Shown piece by piece: positions 9,071 through 17,003 of a stretch of 64,000 nt of DNA. The stretch's first letter is position 1; the number at the start of each line of letters is the position of its first letter. The notes beneath the pieces are model-generated. The model was given only the letters and a program-made list of their open reading frames with translations. It made no database searches and was not told where the DNA came from. A program made the translations under genes and the position numbers. The DNA is taken from assembly GCF_900461525.1 (NCBI RefSeq), contig NZ_UGOD01000001.1, positions 124,001 through 188,000 on the forward strand, written 5' to 3'. The DNA comes from Legionella busanensis. Its GTDB lineage: Bacteria > Pseudomonadota > Gammaproteobacteria > Legionellales > Legionellaceae.

Positions 9071-9379
9071 TTAATAATAAGGATAAGGTGAGTAATGTTT
9101 CCAATGTTTATATGGCCCATATTTGCCTTTATAGTACCAATTATTATATTTGTAGCCTTTATGCCAGCCATGATAACCATTCTTCCACCAAATCTTTTTG
9201 CCATGATAGTTATGGTATTTCCAGGAATTATTATATTTCCAATAATTATGCCCATAATGGCCAGCTAACATCATCTTATTACCTACGGAAAGCGCTTGAT
9301 TAGAACTAGAGAAAACAACAGGTGTTATAATAAATGATCCCGAAAGAACAGCAATTTTTACTATCTTTGTTATCTTCAT
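9071..9379 (-). CDS. Small secreted Tyr/Lys/Trp/His/Gly-rich protein
   Basis: The 102 aa protein starts with a probable signal peptide (about residues 1-24, MKITKIVKIAVLSGSFIITP then VVFSSS). The mature part is highly biased: Tyr, Lys, Trp, His and Gly dominate, in short variants of WKYNN, GYHGWHKGYK and YYKGKYGPYK, and it ends SPYPYY. There is no cysteine. AAGGAG stands before the ATG. The composition suggests a basic surface-active or metal/nucleic-acid-binding exported peptide, but I cannot name a family. Confidence 0.75.
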   Translation of the reverse strand: MKITKIVKIAVLSGSFIITPVVFSSSNQALSVGNKMMLAGHYGHNYWKYNNSWKYHNYHGKKIWWKNGYHGWHKGYKYNNWYYKGKYGPYKHWKHYSPYPYY

Positions 9380-9610
9380 ATCCGACTCCTTAAATAATTG
9401 TTAAGTCTTCAATGAGCTAATAAAAATAAGCAGTCATTATCTAGCATTATAGGTAGGTAAACCCCTAAGTTCAAATATTATACAAAAAATTTTTACCAAA
9501 GGACTTATTTAATAAGCTAAGAAAAAAAGCTAAAGAAACAAGATTATAAATAATATCTAGTTAGCCTTAAGTTAGAAAAAAGAGAAAATATAATGACTAC
9601 CATTAATAAA

Positions 9611-10135
9611 TTATTTTTTATCATTTAACTTCTTAATAATTTGCTGACAAAAAAAAGGTAAATCAACTGGGGTTCTTGAAGTAATTAGATTATTATCTAC
9701 TACCACTTGCTCATCAAGAAATTGTGCACCTGCATTAATCAAGTCATCCTGAATAGATTTAACGCCAGTTACTTTTTTACCATTTAAAATTTTAGCAGAG
9801 ATTAACACCCAACCAGCATGACAAATAGCTGCAATAATTCTACCTTGTTCATAGGTATTTTTCACTAAACGTATCATTGCTGATTGTATACGCATTTTAT
9901 CAGGGGCATAACCGCCAGGAATAATGATGGCATCAAAATACATACTGCTTGCCTCTTCTGCCGTAACATCAGCTTTAGCTTCATAACCTAGTTTACTGGT
10001 ATAACTTTTGATTTCTTTCCCTATAATTAAAGGTTCTATTCCTTCCTCTTGTAGGCGTAGGTAGGGATACCAAAATTCTAACTCTTGATAGTCATTTTCA
10101 ATTAAAATGCCAACTTTTTTATTCGTTAGTGCCAT
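9611..10135 (-). CDS. DJ-1/PfpI family protein
   Basis: The 174 aa cytosolic protein has the class I glutamine-amidotransferase-like fold. The nucleophile elbow is AICHAGW with Cys105, preceded by IIIPGGYAPD, the strand-loop typical of PfpI/YhbO/YraA proteins. Members have been described as proteases, deglycases or general stress proteins, and the exact activity is disputed. The gene stands alone. An AAGG sequence lies upstream of the ATG. Confidence 0.88.
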   Translation of the reverse strand: MALTNKKVGILIENDYQELEFWYPYLRLQEEGIEPLIIGKEIKSYTSKLGYEAKADVTAEEASSMYFDAIIIPGGYAPDKMRIQSAMIRLVKNTYEQGRIIAAICHAGWVLISAKILNGKKVTGVKSIQDDLINAGAQFLDEQVVVDNNLITSRTPVDLPFFCQQIIKKLNDKK

Positions 10136-10487
10136 GGCCTTACCTCAATTAGTATGATAATCAATTTAAAATCGATAGGACTCACCAATTTCTTCGTTAA
10201 AAAACATTTTTAATTCGCTCATTTAATCTAGCTAAACTCTCTCATTAAAAATATTTTTTGTCTTAACCTTGATATTTTTGGTAAGTTCTATTGAGAGTTG
10301 TTAAGCCTTTGCTAATCATAGTACAAAATTAACATTCGTCTTGTGATCAAGCAACGTTTATTGCCAAGCTAATTATTATATAAACTTAATTATAAATCAT
10401 TATACAGATTTAACTGTGAAATTTATAAATTAATTAACTAATCAAAAATTATTGTTATGATGTAAGTTTAATTTTATAAGTGTTGCT
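10136..10487. other. Intergenic region holding a long AT-rich repeat
   Basis: This 352-base divergent gap contains a copy of a roughly 115-base repeat at 10181-10296 (listed separately). The remainder, up to the GTG of the TraX gene, is AT-rich without a recognisable gene. Confidence 0.5.
10181..10296 (+). repeat. Dispersed 115-base AT-rich repeat, copy 1
   Basis: The block from CACCAAT through CATTAAAAATATTTTTT to TTCTAT is matched by 33469-33580 in the same orientation with roughly 80 per cent identity by eye. Both copies lie in gaps between divergent genes. The block has no coding potential I can support. It could be a regulatory segment, a small RNA or a remnant of an element. Confidence 0.7.
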
Positions 10488-11168
10488 GTGTTTAAATTTC
10501 CACAGATAAAAATTGCCGATGGTACAATTGAGTCCTTAAAGTGGTTAGCTTTGCTGTTTATGACTGTTGATCATGTTAACCGTATTTTTTTTAATTCAAG
10601 CTATTATTCTGCCTATAGTATTGGACGATTAGCGATGCCTTTATTTGCCTTTGTTTTTGCTTATAATCTGGCTAGGCCTGCAAATCTTACCAGTAAAATT
10701 TATTTAAAGATGAGTAAAAGGCTCTTATTATTCGGGCTTTTAGCAACGCCAGGGTACATTACGATGTTACATTTAAAAAGTATTCTGCCGTTAAACATCA
10801 TGTTTACTCTTTGGGTCGCTGTAACGACTATTTTTATTTATTTGCAGAAAGGAGGGCAACCTCTGGCTTTTTGTATATTTTTTCTAGGAAGCTTATTGGT
10901 TGAGTTTAGCTGGCCTGGAGTAGCTTTAAGTGTTTCATTTTGGCTGTATTTGCGTAAACCTTCAGGATTATTTGCTGCCTTTATTTTAATTTCATATTTT
11001 TTATTAAACCCAGTTAATAATAACAACTGGGCTATGGCAACAATCCCTATTATTTTTTTAGCAACTTTAATAGATATTCACTTTCCACGGTTAAGATATC
11101 TATTTTGGATTTATTATCCTTTGCATTTAACAGTATTAGTACTAATTAAAATGTTGATACAGCATTAA
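10488..11168 (+). CDS. TraX-family membrane protein (GTG start)
   Basis: The 226 aa integral membrane protein has about seven hydrophobic segments. The stretch LFMTVDHVNRIFF with Asp-His, then SIGRLAMPLFAFVFAYNLAR, matches the TraX family, named for F-plasmid pilin N-acetylation; chromosomal members are probably acyltransferases of the same fold. The start is GTG at 10488 with no strong RBS. No conjugation genes are nearby, so the plasmid role should not be assumed. Confidence 0.82.
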   Translation: MFKFPQIKIADGTIESLKWLALLFMTVDHVNRIFFNSSYYSAYSIGRLAMPLFAFVFAYNLARPANLTSKIYLKMSKRLLLFGLLATPGYITMLHLKSILPLNIMFTLWVAVTTIFIYLQKGGQPLAFCIFFLGSLLVEFSWPGVALSVSFWLYLRKPSGLFAAFILISYFLLNPVNNNNWAMATIPIIFLATLIDIHFPRLRYLFWIYYPLHLTVLVLIKMLIQH

Positions 11169-11186
11169 TAATTATTTGATTAATAA

Positions 11187-11390
11187 TTATTCAATTTCCT
11201 TACTTGCCTTAAATGCTTGCCAATCTTCATCATGTTTAAAAATGTAGCGGCATGCATGTTCAATAAAGAAGTCTCTATAGCGGATACCAGCACGTTCACA
11301 GTATTCTGTTATTTCGTCATAAACTGCTTTACTTATTCTAATACGAAATTGGGTCTTCTTTTCAGCAGCAGGTTCCTGCGAAATAAGCAT
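11187..11390 (-). CDS. Small ribbon-helix-helix-like protein
   Basis: The ATG at 11390 is chosen because GAGGAA sits just upstream; an extension to 11441 would add a poor leader. The 67 aa product has a basic strand (QFRIRISKAV) followed by two helices (YDEITEYCERAG and RDFFIEHACRYIF), the order expected for a ribbon-helix-helix DNA-binding protein or antitoxin-like regulator. It has two cysteines. No toxin gene lies beside it. The assignment rests on the predicted fold pattern only. Confidence 0.6.
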   Translation of the reverse strand: MLISQEPAAEKKTQFRIRISKAVYDEITEYCERAGIRYRDFFIEHACRYIFKHDEDWQAFKASKEIE

Positions 11391-11527
11391 CTTATTCCTC
11401 ACTTTAACACGTAAAACAAGCAAATAATTATAATCAATCACTGATTTAATTCAATTAACTAATGAGAAGTTGTTAATATGAAATAGTCATGATAAGGTCT
11501 GACAGTTGACTTAACTAAGGAGAACCC

Positions 11528-11839
11528 ATGAAAAATTGCTTCAAGATAGCGGTTATAGCAACGTTACTGATGTCGTTGTTTGGGTGCCAAAATAATATGC
11601 TGTCTAGCAATAATGTACCTTTTATGAATTCTGATGGTGCAATCATTGATTCAGTGCGCGCTACTTTTGCTAACAATAATCAACTTGCAGGAATACCTAT
11701 TGAGGTACAATCCAATAACGGTATTGTCGAACTAAGTGGATATGTTAAAACTATTCGACAAAGTGATACTGCTCTTGAATTAGCGACTAAGGTGCCTGGT
11801 GTAAAAGGTGTACAAAATAATTTAATTGTTAGAAAGTAG
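11528..11839 (+). CDS. BON-domain lipoprotein
   Basis: The 103 aa protein has a lipoprotein signal peptide with lipobox LFGC (Cys20). A single BON domain (about residues 38-102) follows, ending VPGVKGVQNNLIV, the typical BON close. BON lipoproteins such as OsmY and DolP act in the periplasm at the outer membrane and bind phospholipid. AAGGAG precedes the ATG. A stem-loop follows the gene. Confidence 0.88.
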   Translation: MKNCFKIAVIATLLMSLFGCQNNMLSSNNVPFMNSDGAIIDSVRATFANNNQLAGIPIEVQSNNGIVELSGYVKTIRQSDTALELATKVPGVKGVQNNLIVRK

Positions 11840-11885
11840 AACTAATTTCTTATATCAAATACTTTTTTAGTCCAAGGTGTTTTTT

Positions 11886-11922
11886 ACTTAAGCCCTATGT
11901 TTTAAAACTTAGGGCTTTAAGT
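11886..11922. terminator. Bidirectional stem-loop terminator
   Basis: ACTTAAGCCCTA (11886-11897) pairs with TAGGGCTTTAAGT (11910-11922) with one bulged T. A T-run lies on the left flank and a TTTAAAATTTAA run on the right. It separates the convergent BON lipoprotein and ATP-grasp genes and could serve both. Confidence 0.75.
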
Positions 11923-11929
11923 TTAAAAT

Positions 11930-12871
11930 TTAACGTGCAAATTCTTGCTTACTAAAGGCCACTCTATCAAGAATAGTTTCTTTATTAGCTGCACGTGCCT
12001 CGATTAATTTATATCGTTTAACAGCGCCTTCTCGATTAGCAATTTGTATATTTAGCCCTGGCCTTGCGTTTAATTCAAGCATTAAAGGGCCATGATCTCT
12101 ATCAAGAACAATATCTACTCCTAAATACCCTAAACCAGTTAGCTCATAACAACTTGCAGCAATTTCAAGAATCTTATCCCAATGTGGAACTTCAATATCT
12201 ACAATTGGATTTAAGGTATCAGGATGATAATCAATTGCGTCATTATGAAAAACCCCACCTAAGGTCTTTCCGGTCGCAAGATTAATACCTGCACCAATGG
12301 CACCTTGATGTAGATTGGCTTTTCCGCCTGACAAGCGTGTTGGTAAACGAACCATAGCCATAGCTGGGTAGCCTAATAAAGTAATAACACGGATATCAGG
12401 TACACCCTCATAACTTATTTCTTTAAAAACTGAATCAACGATAACACGATGTTCTATAATGGCATAATCAGCATGGCCACCAAGGCTATACGCACCTGAT
12501 AATAAGGATGAAAGGTGATAGCTTAATTCTTGCTCAGTGAGTAATTTACCATTTATTTGTCTATAACGTCCAAAGACTCGCTCTGTGACAACAATAATGC
12601 CATCGCCCCCTGCTCCATGAGCAGGTTTTATGACAAAATCTTTATAAGGAGATAAAAGTTGTTTAATTTCTTTTATCTGATGCTCTGTTTCTATAATTTT
12701 ATAAAGCGGGGGCACAGCAATACCCGCTTTTAAAGCCAAGCGCTTAGTTTGTAATTTATCATCTACTAACGGATAAAGCTTGCGGTGATTATAACGTAAT
12801 ACATAATCACTATTACGTTGGTTAATACTTAAAATGCCTTTGTGTTTCAAACGACGATAAACCTGCCACAT
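11930..12871 (-). CDS. Alpha-L-glutamate-ligase-like ATP-grasp protein
   Basis: The 313 aa cytosolic enzyme has an ATP-grasp fold related to RimK. Visible elements are the Gly-rich nucleotide loop KPAHGAGGDGIIVV (about residues 100-113) and the Mg-binding ELNARPGLN (about 268-276) with the ExN pattern. It is expected to join an amino acid, probably glutamate, to a carboxyl or peptide acceptor; the acceptor is unknown. Its ATG overlaps the stop of the upstream gene (TAATG), so translation is coupled. It is the last gene of a conserved three-gene cassette. Confidence 0.87.
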   Translation of the reverse strand: MWQVYRRLKHKGILSINQRNSDYVLRYNHRKLYPLVDDKLQTKRLALKAGIAVPPLYKIIETEHQIKEIKQLLSPYKDFVIKPAHGAGGDGIIVVTERVFGRYRQINGKLLTEQELSYHLSSLLSGAYSLGGHADYAIIEHRVIVDSVFKEISYEGVPDIRVITLLGYPAMAMVRLPTRLSGGKANLHQGAIGAGINLATGKTLGGVFHNDAIDYHPDTLNPIVDIEVPHWDKILEIAASCYELTGLGYLGVDIVLDRDHGPLMLELNARPGLNIQIANREGAVKRYKLIEARAANKETILDRVAFSKQEFAR

Positions 12872-14400
12872 TAAGGACCTCCAGCTCCAGCTAGCACTTT
12901 AAAGCGGAAGAGTTCAAAGAGCCGATAACCTCTATATTGGCCAACAAATAAAATTAAAGCCAATAAAACTAATAATAATTCTGGAAAGGCAAAAAATAAG
13001 TATTGGATTGGCGAGTAACTCATAGCCCAAAAAGCGATAATAGCTGCACATAAGCTACCTAGACCTGATTTAAAGGCTTCACTCGGACCCCGTTCATCCC
13101 AGGTTATGCACATTCTTTCAATAGTCATGGTTAAAATAACCATAGGAAATAATGCAACAGAAAGGCCAGATTCAAGGCCTAAGTTTTGACTCATCACGCT
13201 GATAAAGATCATTAAAAGAATAACAATCGTTAAGATAGCTGCAAGCCTTGGTACTAAAAGAAGTCTAAGCTGGTCTAAGTAAAAACGAGCTAGTAGACCA
13301 AAAGAGACTATAAGGATAAATAACGATATACCCCAAATAACATGTGTTTCTCGAAAGGCAAGTGCGATTAACACAGGCATAAATGTTCCAAATGTTTTTA
13401 AGCCAACAAAGTTACGCAATAACAGAATAATAAATGCGCCAATGGGTACAGTAAGTAAAATTTTATAAGTTTCTTGGGCATTAACTGGTAGTTGAAGCAA
13501 GGAAAATCGTAGCATTTCCGAATCGGTTTGTAAGCCTCGGGCTTTAGCAATAGTTAAAGCATTTATAGGTGTAGGTGAGATAGTTAAATTAAACGCCACT
13601 CGTTTACCGCCAACTACCGTGTATAAAGGTTCAGAACCATATTGCCAGACTAAAAAGTTTTTAGGTAAACCTGCACTACCAGTACGTGGATTAATGTATA
13701 ACCATTCTTTACCGTTATAAACGGCCATAAAAGACTTAAACTCAGCTTTACTTTGCTGGCTTAAGTAAACTCCTTTTACAGACATTGCATAGATCTTAGC
13801 TTGATTTAATATCAATATTGCTGCATTAAGGACATTATCTTCAGAAAAATCACTGCCGATTAAAAGTTTAGCATTGCCTTCTTTTTTATTGAGTTCTTTA
13901 ATTGTTCCTTGGGCAAAGGTTTGAATATCTGCTGAAGATTGGCGGACTAAGTTAGTAATATTATTGACCGCTGATTTTTGGTTTTCTGCTAAAGATAGCA
14001 TTTTAATAGCAGGTGGTTTAGGTAATGTTGCTTCATTAGTATCTGTTTCACGAAATATGGCTCGATAATAAAGGGATTGATCACCTGCACCTCGGCGTAA
14101 TGACCAGACTGTCTGACGATTATAACCAACTAAATTTGTTGTAATGCCGTAATTATGTGAAACAAAATATTCATCCAAAATAGCAAAATAAGGGGGCATA
14201 TAGGGAATAATAAAATTTGCTTTAACTGGCGTATTTCGCTCGGCTGTGAAACGAAGGTTTGCCTCAACCATCCAGCTATTAACAGTTTCCGTATCAGTAA
14301 GGGGTACATCTAAAAATATATGGCGATATAAAAATAATCCTATGCCTAAAATAAACAAGGTTATAATTAAACCGTAGACATGACGTTTATTTGATTTCAT
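12871..14400 (-). CDS. Inactive transglutaminase fused to seven TM helices (UUP1 family)
   Basis: The 509 aa protein has one N-terminal TM helix (about 9-27), a periplasmic region of roughly 290 residues with a transglutaminase-like fold, and a C-terminal membrane domain of about seven helices (about 315-490). The catalytic Cys-His-Asp triad of true transglutaminases is not evident: the periplasmic part has no cysteine. The family is found next to ATP-grasp ligases and retropepsin-like proteases, as here. It is thought to recognise or present a peptide. It overlaps the upstream protease gene by 14 bases. Confidence 0.87.
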   Translation of the reverse strand: MKSNKRHVYGLIITLFILGIGLFLYRHIFLDVPLTDTETVNSWMVEANLRFTAERNTPVKANFIIPYMPPYFAILDEYFVSHNYGITTNLVGYNRQTVWSLRRGAGDQSLYYRAIFRETDTNEATLPKPPAIKMLSLAENQKSAVNNITNLVRQSSADIQTFAQGTIKELNKKEGNAKLLIGSDFSEDNVLNAAILILNQAKIYAMSVKGVYLSQQSKAEFKSFMAVYNGKEWLYINPRTGSAGLPKNFLVWQYGSEPLYTVVGGKRVAFNLTISPTPINALTIAKARGLQTDSEMLRFSLLQLPVNAQETYKILLTVPIGAFIILLLRNFVGLKTFGTFMPVLIALAFRETHVIWGISLFILIVSFGLLARFYLDQLRLLLVPRLAAILTIVILLMIFISVMSQNLGLESGLSVALFPMVILTMTIERMCITWDERGPSEAFKSGLGSLCAAIIAFWAMSYSPIQYLFFAFPELLLVLLALILFVGQYRGYRLFELFRFKVLAGAGGP

Positions 14401-14908
14401 TATTATTCAACACTGGTTTAATAGTAAAAGTAGTGCTTGGATCTACCAAACCTGAGAATGCTTTAATAGCATCTCGCCCTAACAAAAGCGGATATAAAAA
14501 CCGCTTACGGTTAGCTAAATTAACAGGAATAGCACGTTCTCTATCACCGATTCGAATACGTACTAATACCACAGGTCTATTTAAAGGCTCTTTTTTAGAT
14601 TTTAAATTTTCACCAGCTCTTACTTTAATTTTTACATTCCCTAGGTATTCCGCTAGAAATGGGATATCGCCTTCTTTGGTAGGTATAAGAAAACTTAAAT
14701 AAATTTTATTATTCTTTTCAACTTGTTGAATATGAATTGCACTCAGTGAAGCTGACTTAGCGCCGGTATCTAGCTTAGCTGACAAGGGAAGGTTTTTATC
14801 GACCAGAATGGCTTTTTCAACATAGCCATAAATAATTTTATTTTCTCCAGCCATTGTATGTCCTGAAAATATTATGCAAACTAAAATGAGCAATGTAGAT
14901 AACTTCAT
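14387..14908 (-). CDS. Retropepsin-like aspartic (so-called ATP-dependent zinc) protease
   Basis: The start is placed at ATG 14908, which has GAGGAAG upstream and yields a signal peptide (MKLSTLLILVCIIFSGHTMA). The 173 aa exported protein carries LSAKLDTGAKSASLSA, the DTGA active-site motif of retropepsin-like aspartic proteases, and a later LLGRDAI corresponding to the conserved hydrophobic-Gly pair. It is the first gene of the cassette with the UUP1 and ATP-grasp proteins, which suggests that it trims or senses a peptide handled by them. Confidence 0.83.
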   Translation of the reverse strand: MKLSTLLILVCIIFSGHTMAGENKIIYGYVEKAILVDKNLPLSAKLDTGAKSASLSAIHIQQVEKNNKIYLSFLIPTKEGDIPFLAEYLGNVKIKVRAGENLKSKKEPLNRPVVLVRIRIGDRERAIPVNLANRKRFLYPLLLGRDAIKAFSGLVDPSTTFTIKPVLNNNEIK

Positions 14909-14975
14909 CTCTTCCTCTCTAGTTAACGTAAGTTCAACTTTAACAGATCTCATAGTCTGTTGAACTGGCTTTTTA

Positions 14976-15038
14976 TAATGTTTGTTTAGCGGTAATAAAG
15001 CGACTTAGTCTCTTTATATCGAACTCTCGTTAGTTAAA
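14976..15038 (+). repeat. Two-hairpin dispersed repeat, degenerate copy D
   Basis: The sequence from TTTGTTTAGC through CTCTTTATATCGAACTC to CGTTAGTTAA follows the order of copy A (463-560), but with several mismatches and a decayed first hairpin. It lies upstream of the protease-cassette start. Confidence 0.55.
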
Positions 15039-15086
15039 TCTATAAATCTTACCAGTTTAGTATGATTATGCCCAGGCTCACATAAT

Positions 15087-15222
15087 TAACTTCTTTGGAA
15101 ACTCTACTGCAATGGCCAATTTGTAGGCCGCGGCAATACTCGAATCCTTAGGTGCACTCCAGTTTTGTGCGCCGGCGCAGTCTACAACTTGGCTCCTTGC
15201 AGCAAATTCCGAAGGAAGTCTA
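15087..15222. repeat. TA-bounded inverted-repeat element (about 136 bases)
   Basis: The left end TTAACTTCTTTGGAAACTC is an imperfect inverse of the right end AATTCCGAAGGAAGTCTA. The interior (CAATGGCCAATTTGTAGGCC, then a GCGCCGGCGCAG stretch) is shared with the elements at 30335-30476 and 55232-55374. It is far richer in G+C than its surroundings. It has no coding capacity, which fits a miniature transposable element. It fills most of the 337-base gap between the protease gene and brnQ. Confidence 0.7.
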
Positions 15223-15245
15223 TTTAGGGCCACTAACTATGTTCT

Positions 15246-16397
15246 TTAATTTGCTAAATGCAAAGTAGTAATTCCAATTAACCCGGTAATAAAATAAAAA
15301 CTTGCCATCTTAAACCGCTGTCCTTTACGTAAAAATAGGCACAGCACTGTTAGTACAATTAATGCAGGATAAGTAAGTTGTAAAATAGGGTTTAGAAAAG
15401 CTGCAATACCTTTAAAATCTAATAAAGATATAATAAATGCAAAGCCTGTTGTAATTGATAAAAAGATAAAAAACTTATCCTTACTTACTTTGCAGGCTGT
15501 AGCAAGATAACGCGCAAATAAGTTATTTAAAGCAACTGCGGTTGTTAAACAAGAAAAAAACATGGTAATAGCCATAAACAAAGTAGCTTGGCTACCTAAC
15601 GCTCGCGCAGCAATAGTAGGCAGAATTAACTCAGGCCTGATATTTGAGAGTAAAGCGGCATAGTGGGAGCCTAAATAGACTAAACCTAAATAAATAAGGC
15701 CTAATAAAGTAGCTCCTAAAATACTCGGTTTAATTGCAAAACGAATAATTTCTTGATTAGAAGATTCCGGAAATTCTCTTTGTATTTGCTTAAAAATGAG
15801 TGATGAGAAGAAAAAAGCAGCAAAAAGATCCATCGTTTGATAGCCAGTTAAAAAGCCAGTACTGAAGGCTCGACTAGCTACAGTTTCATGAAGATTCGCT
15901 GGCGCTTTTATTACTGCAATAAAAATTAAAATAATAAGAGTAGATAAAAGTAGGGGGCTCATCCACTTGCCTAATGCTTTAACCATAAAGGTATCATTTA
16001 AACAGAGGAAAAAAGTGATAAGACAAAAAGCTAAGCTAAACCATATTAAAGGTATTTGCGGGAAAAGATAACTTACGCTGCCATAAGCAACCGTAATACA
16101 GCGAGGTACAACACCAAATGAGCCTAGAAGAGATAAAATAAGAAAAGGCAAGAACGTGCCTGCTAATTTTCCTGCTTCATTAAAAAAATGTAAGTAATTA
16201 CCATGATAAAGTTTTATTACAAATAAACCTAATAAGGGTAAGAAAATACCTGTCAATAATAAACCTATAAATCCTAACAACCAATGTGAACCAGCTGTGT
16301 GGCCAATTTGTAAAGGAAATACTAGATTACCAGAACCAAAAAACATTACAAAAATTGCAAAGCCATAGATTAATGTTAATTTATACTGCTGTTGCAT
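15246..16397 (-). CDS. brnQ: Branched-chain amino acid carrier (LIVCS family)
   Basis: The 383 aa inner membrane protein has about 11-12 helices and the LIVCS N-terminus FVMFFGSGNLVFPLQIG. It imports Leu, Ile and Val with Na+ or H+. It is slightly shorter than the E. coli protein (about 439 aa), but the internal order of helices looks intact. It is a single gene, with a large AT-rich gap upstream. Confidence 0.9.
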   Translation of the reverse strand: MQQQYKLTLIYGFAIFVMFFGSGNLVFPLQIGHTAGSHWLLGFIGLLLTGIFLPLLGLFVIKLYHGNYLHFFNEAGKLAGTFLPFLILSLLGSFGVVPRCITVAYGSVSYLFPQIPLIWFSLAFCLITFFLCLNDTFMVKALGKWMSPLLLSTLIILIFIAVIKAPANLHETVASRAFSTGFLTGYQTMDLFAAFFFSSLIFKQIQREFPESSNQEIIRFAIKPSILGATLLGLIYLGLVYLGSHYAALLSNIRPELILPTIAARALGSQATLFMAITMFFSCLTTAVALNNLFARYLATACKVSKDKFFIFLSITTGFAFIISLLDFKGIAAFLNPILQLTYPALIVLTVLCLFLRKGQRFKMASFYFITGLIGITTLHLAN

Positions 16398-17003
16398 GAA
16401 AAAATTTTCCCACTGATTAAAATTAAGGTTTAGCCTAAGGCTCTATTTAAGAGTTTTAATAGATGATTTAAGCTAGAGCAAAGTTTGAATATTAAGCGAA
16501 CATAAATGGCCTAAACGGCCACATAATTAATTAATCGAAGGTTAAAATTATAAATCACTCTTTTTTTAATCCTTAATAAGATAGCTAGCTGCATAATTTT
16601 AAGTGTGCAATTATATATCACAGTAGTTTCTTTATACTCATTTATTGGCCATTTGGCAAGCGATAATTGTATATCTATGCAGTAAGATAAGAAATCTTAA
16701 GACAATGATGATATTTTAGAAAAAGCCATCTAAAGATGGCTTAGTTAACGATGTGAGTAAATATAGTTGATAGAAAGTTTACTAGCGAAGCTAAAATATT
16801 TCTTATGTAATCATGTTAATTATAAGGATGGTAAGAGCTAGTTGGCTAAATAATAAAAAATTTACTTTTAATTTTGGATAATTATGGTAATATTGTCGAT
16901 GGACTAGCTATTTTGTTTTTTTTTAAATCAAGCTGAAAAATATATTGCCATTTGTGCGGAAGTTATGTAAAATGCGGCCCATCTTAGCCGTTGCATTAAT
17001 TCC
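16398..17003. other. Long intergenic gap with hairpins and a promoter
   Basis: The 606 bases between divergent genes hold small hairpins (TGGCC-TAAAC-GGCCA at 16507-16521; AAGCCATC-TAAA-GATGGCTT at 16723-16742) and a promoter near the right end. No protein-coding frame is convincing. The hairpin at 16723 could end a small RNA but lacks a T-tract. Confidence 0.4.
16945..16973 (+). promoter_or_regulatory. Predicted sigma-70 promoter of the 759-aa membrane protein gene
   Basis: TTGCCA (16945-16950) and TAAAAT (16968-16973) are separated by exactly 17 bases. Transcription would begin near 16980, leaving a leader of only about 24 bases before the ATG at 17004. Confidence 0.6.

Noticed and set aside
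16723-16742. Rho-independent terminator of a small RNA
   Set aside because: The stem AAGCCATC/GATGGCTT is real, but no T-run follows and no promoter is placed sensibly upstream.
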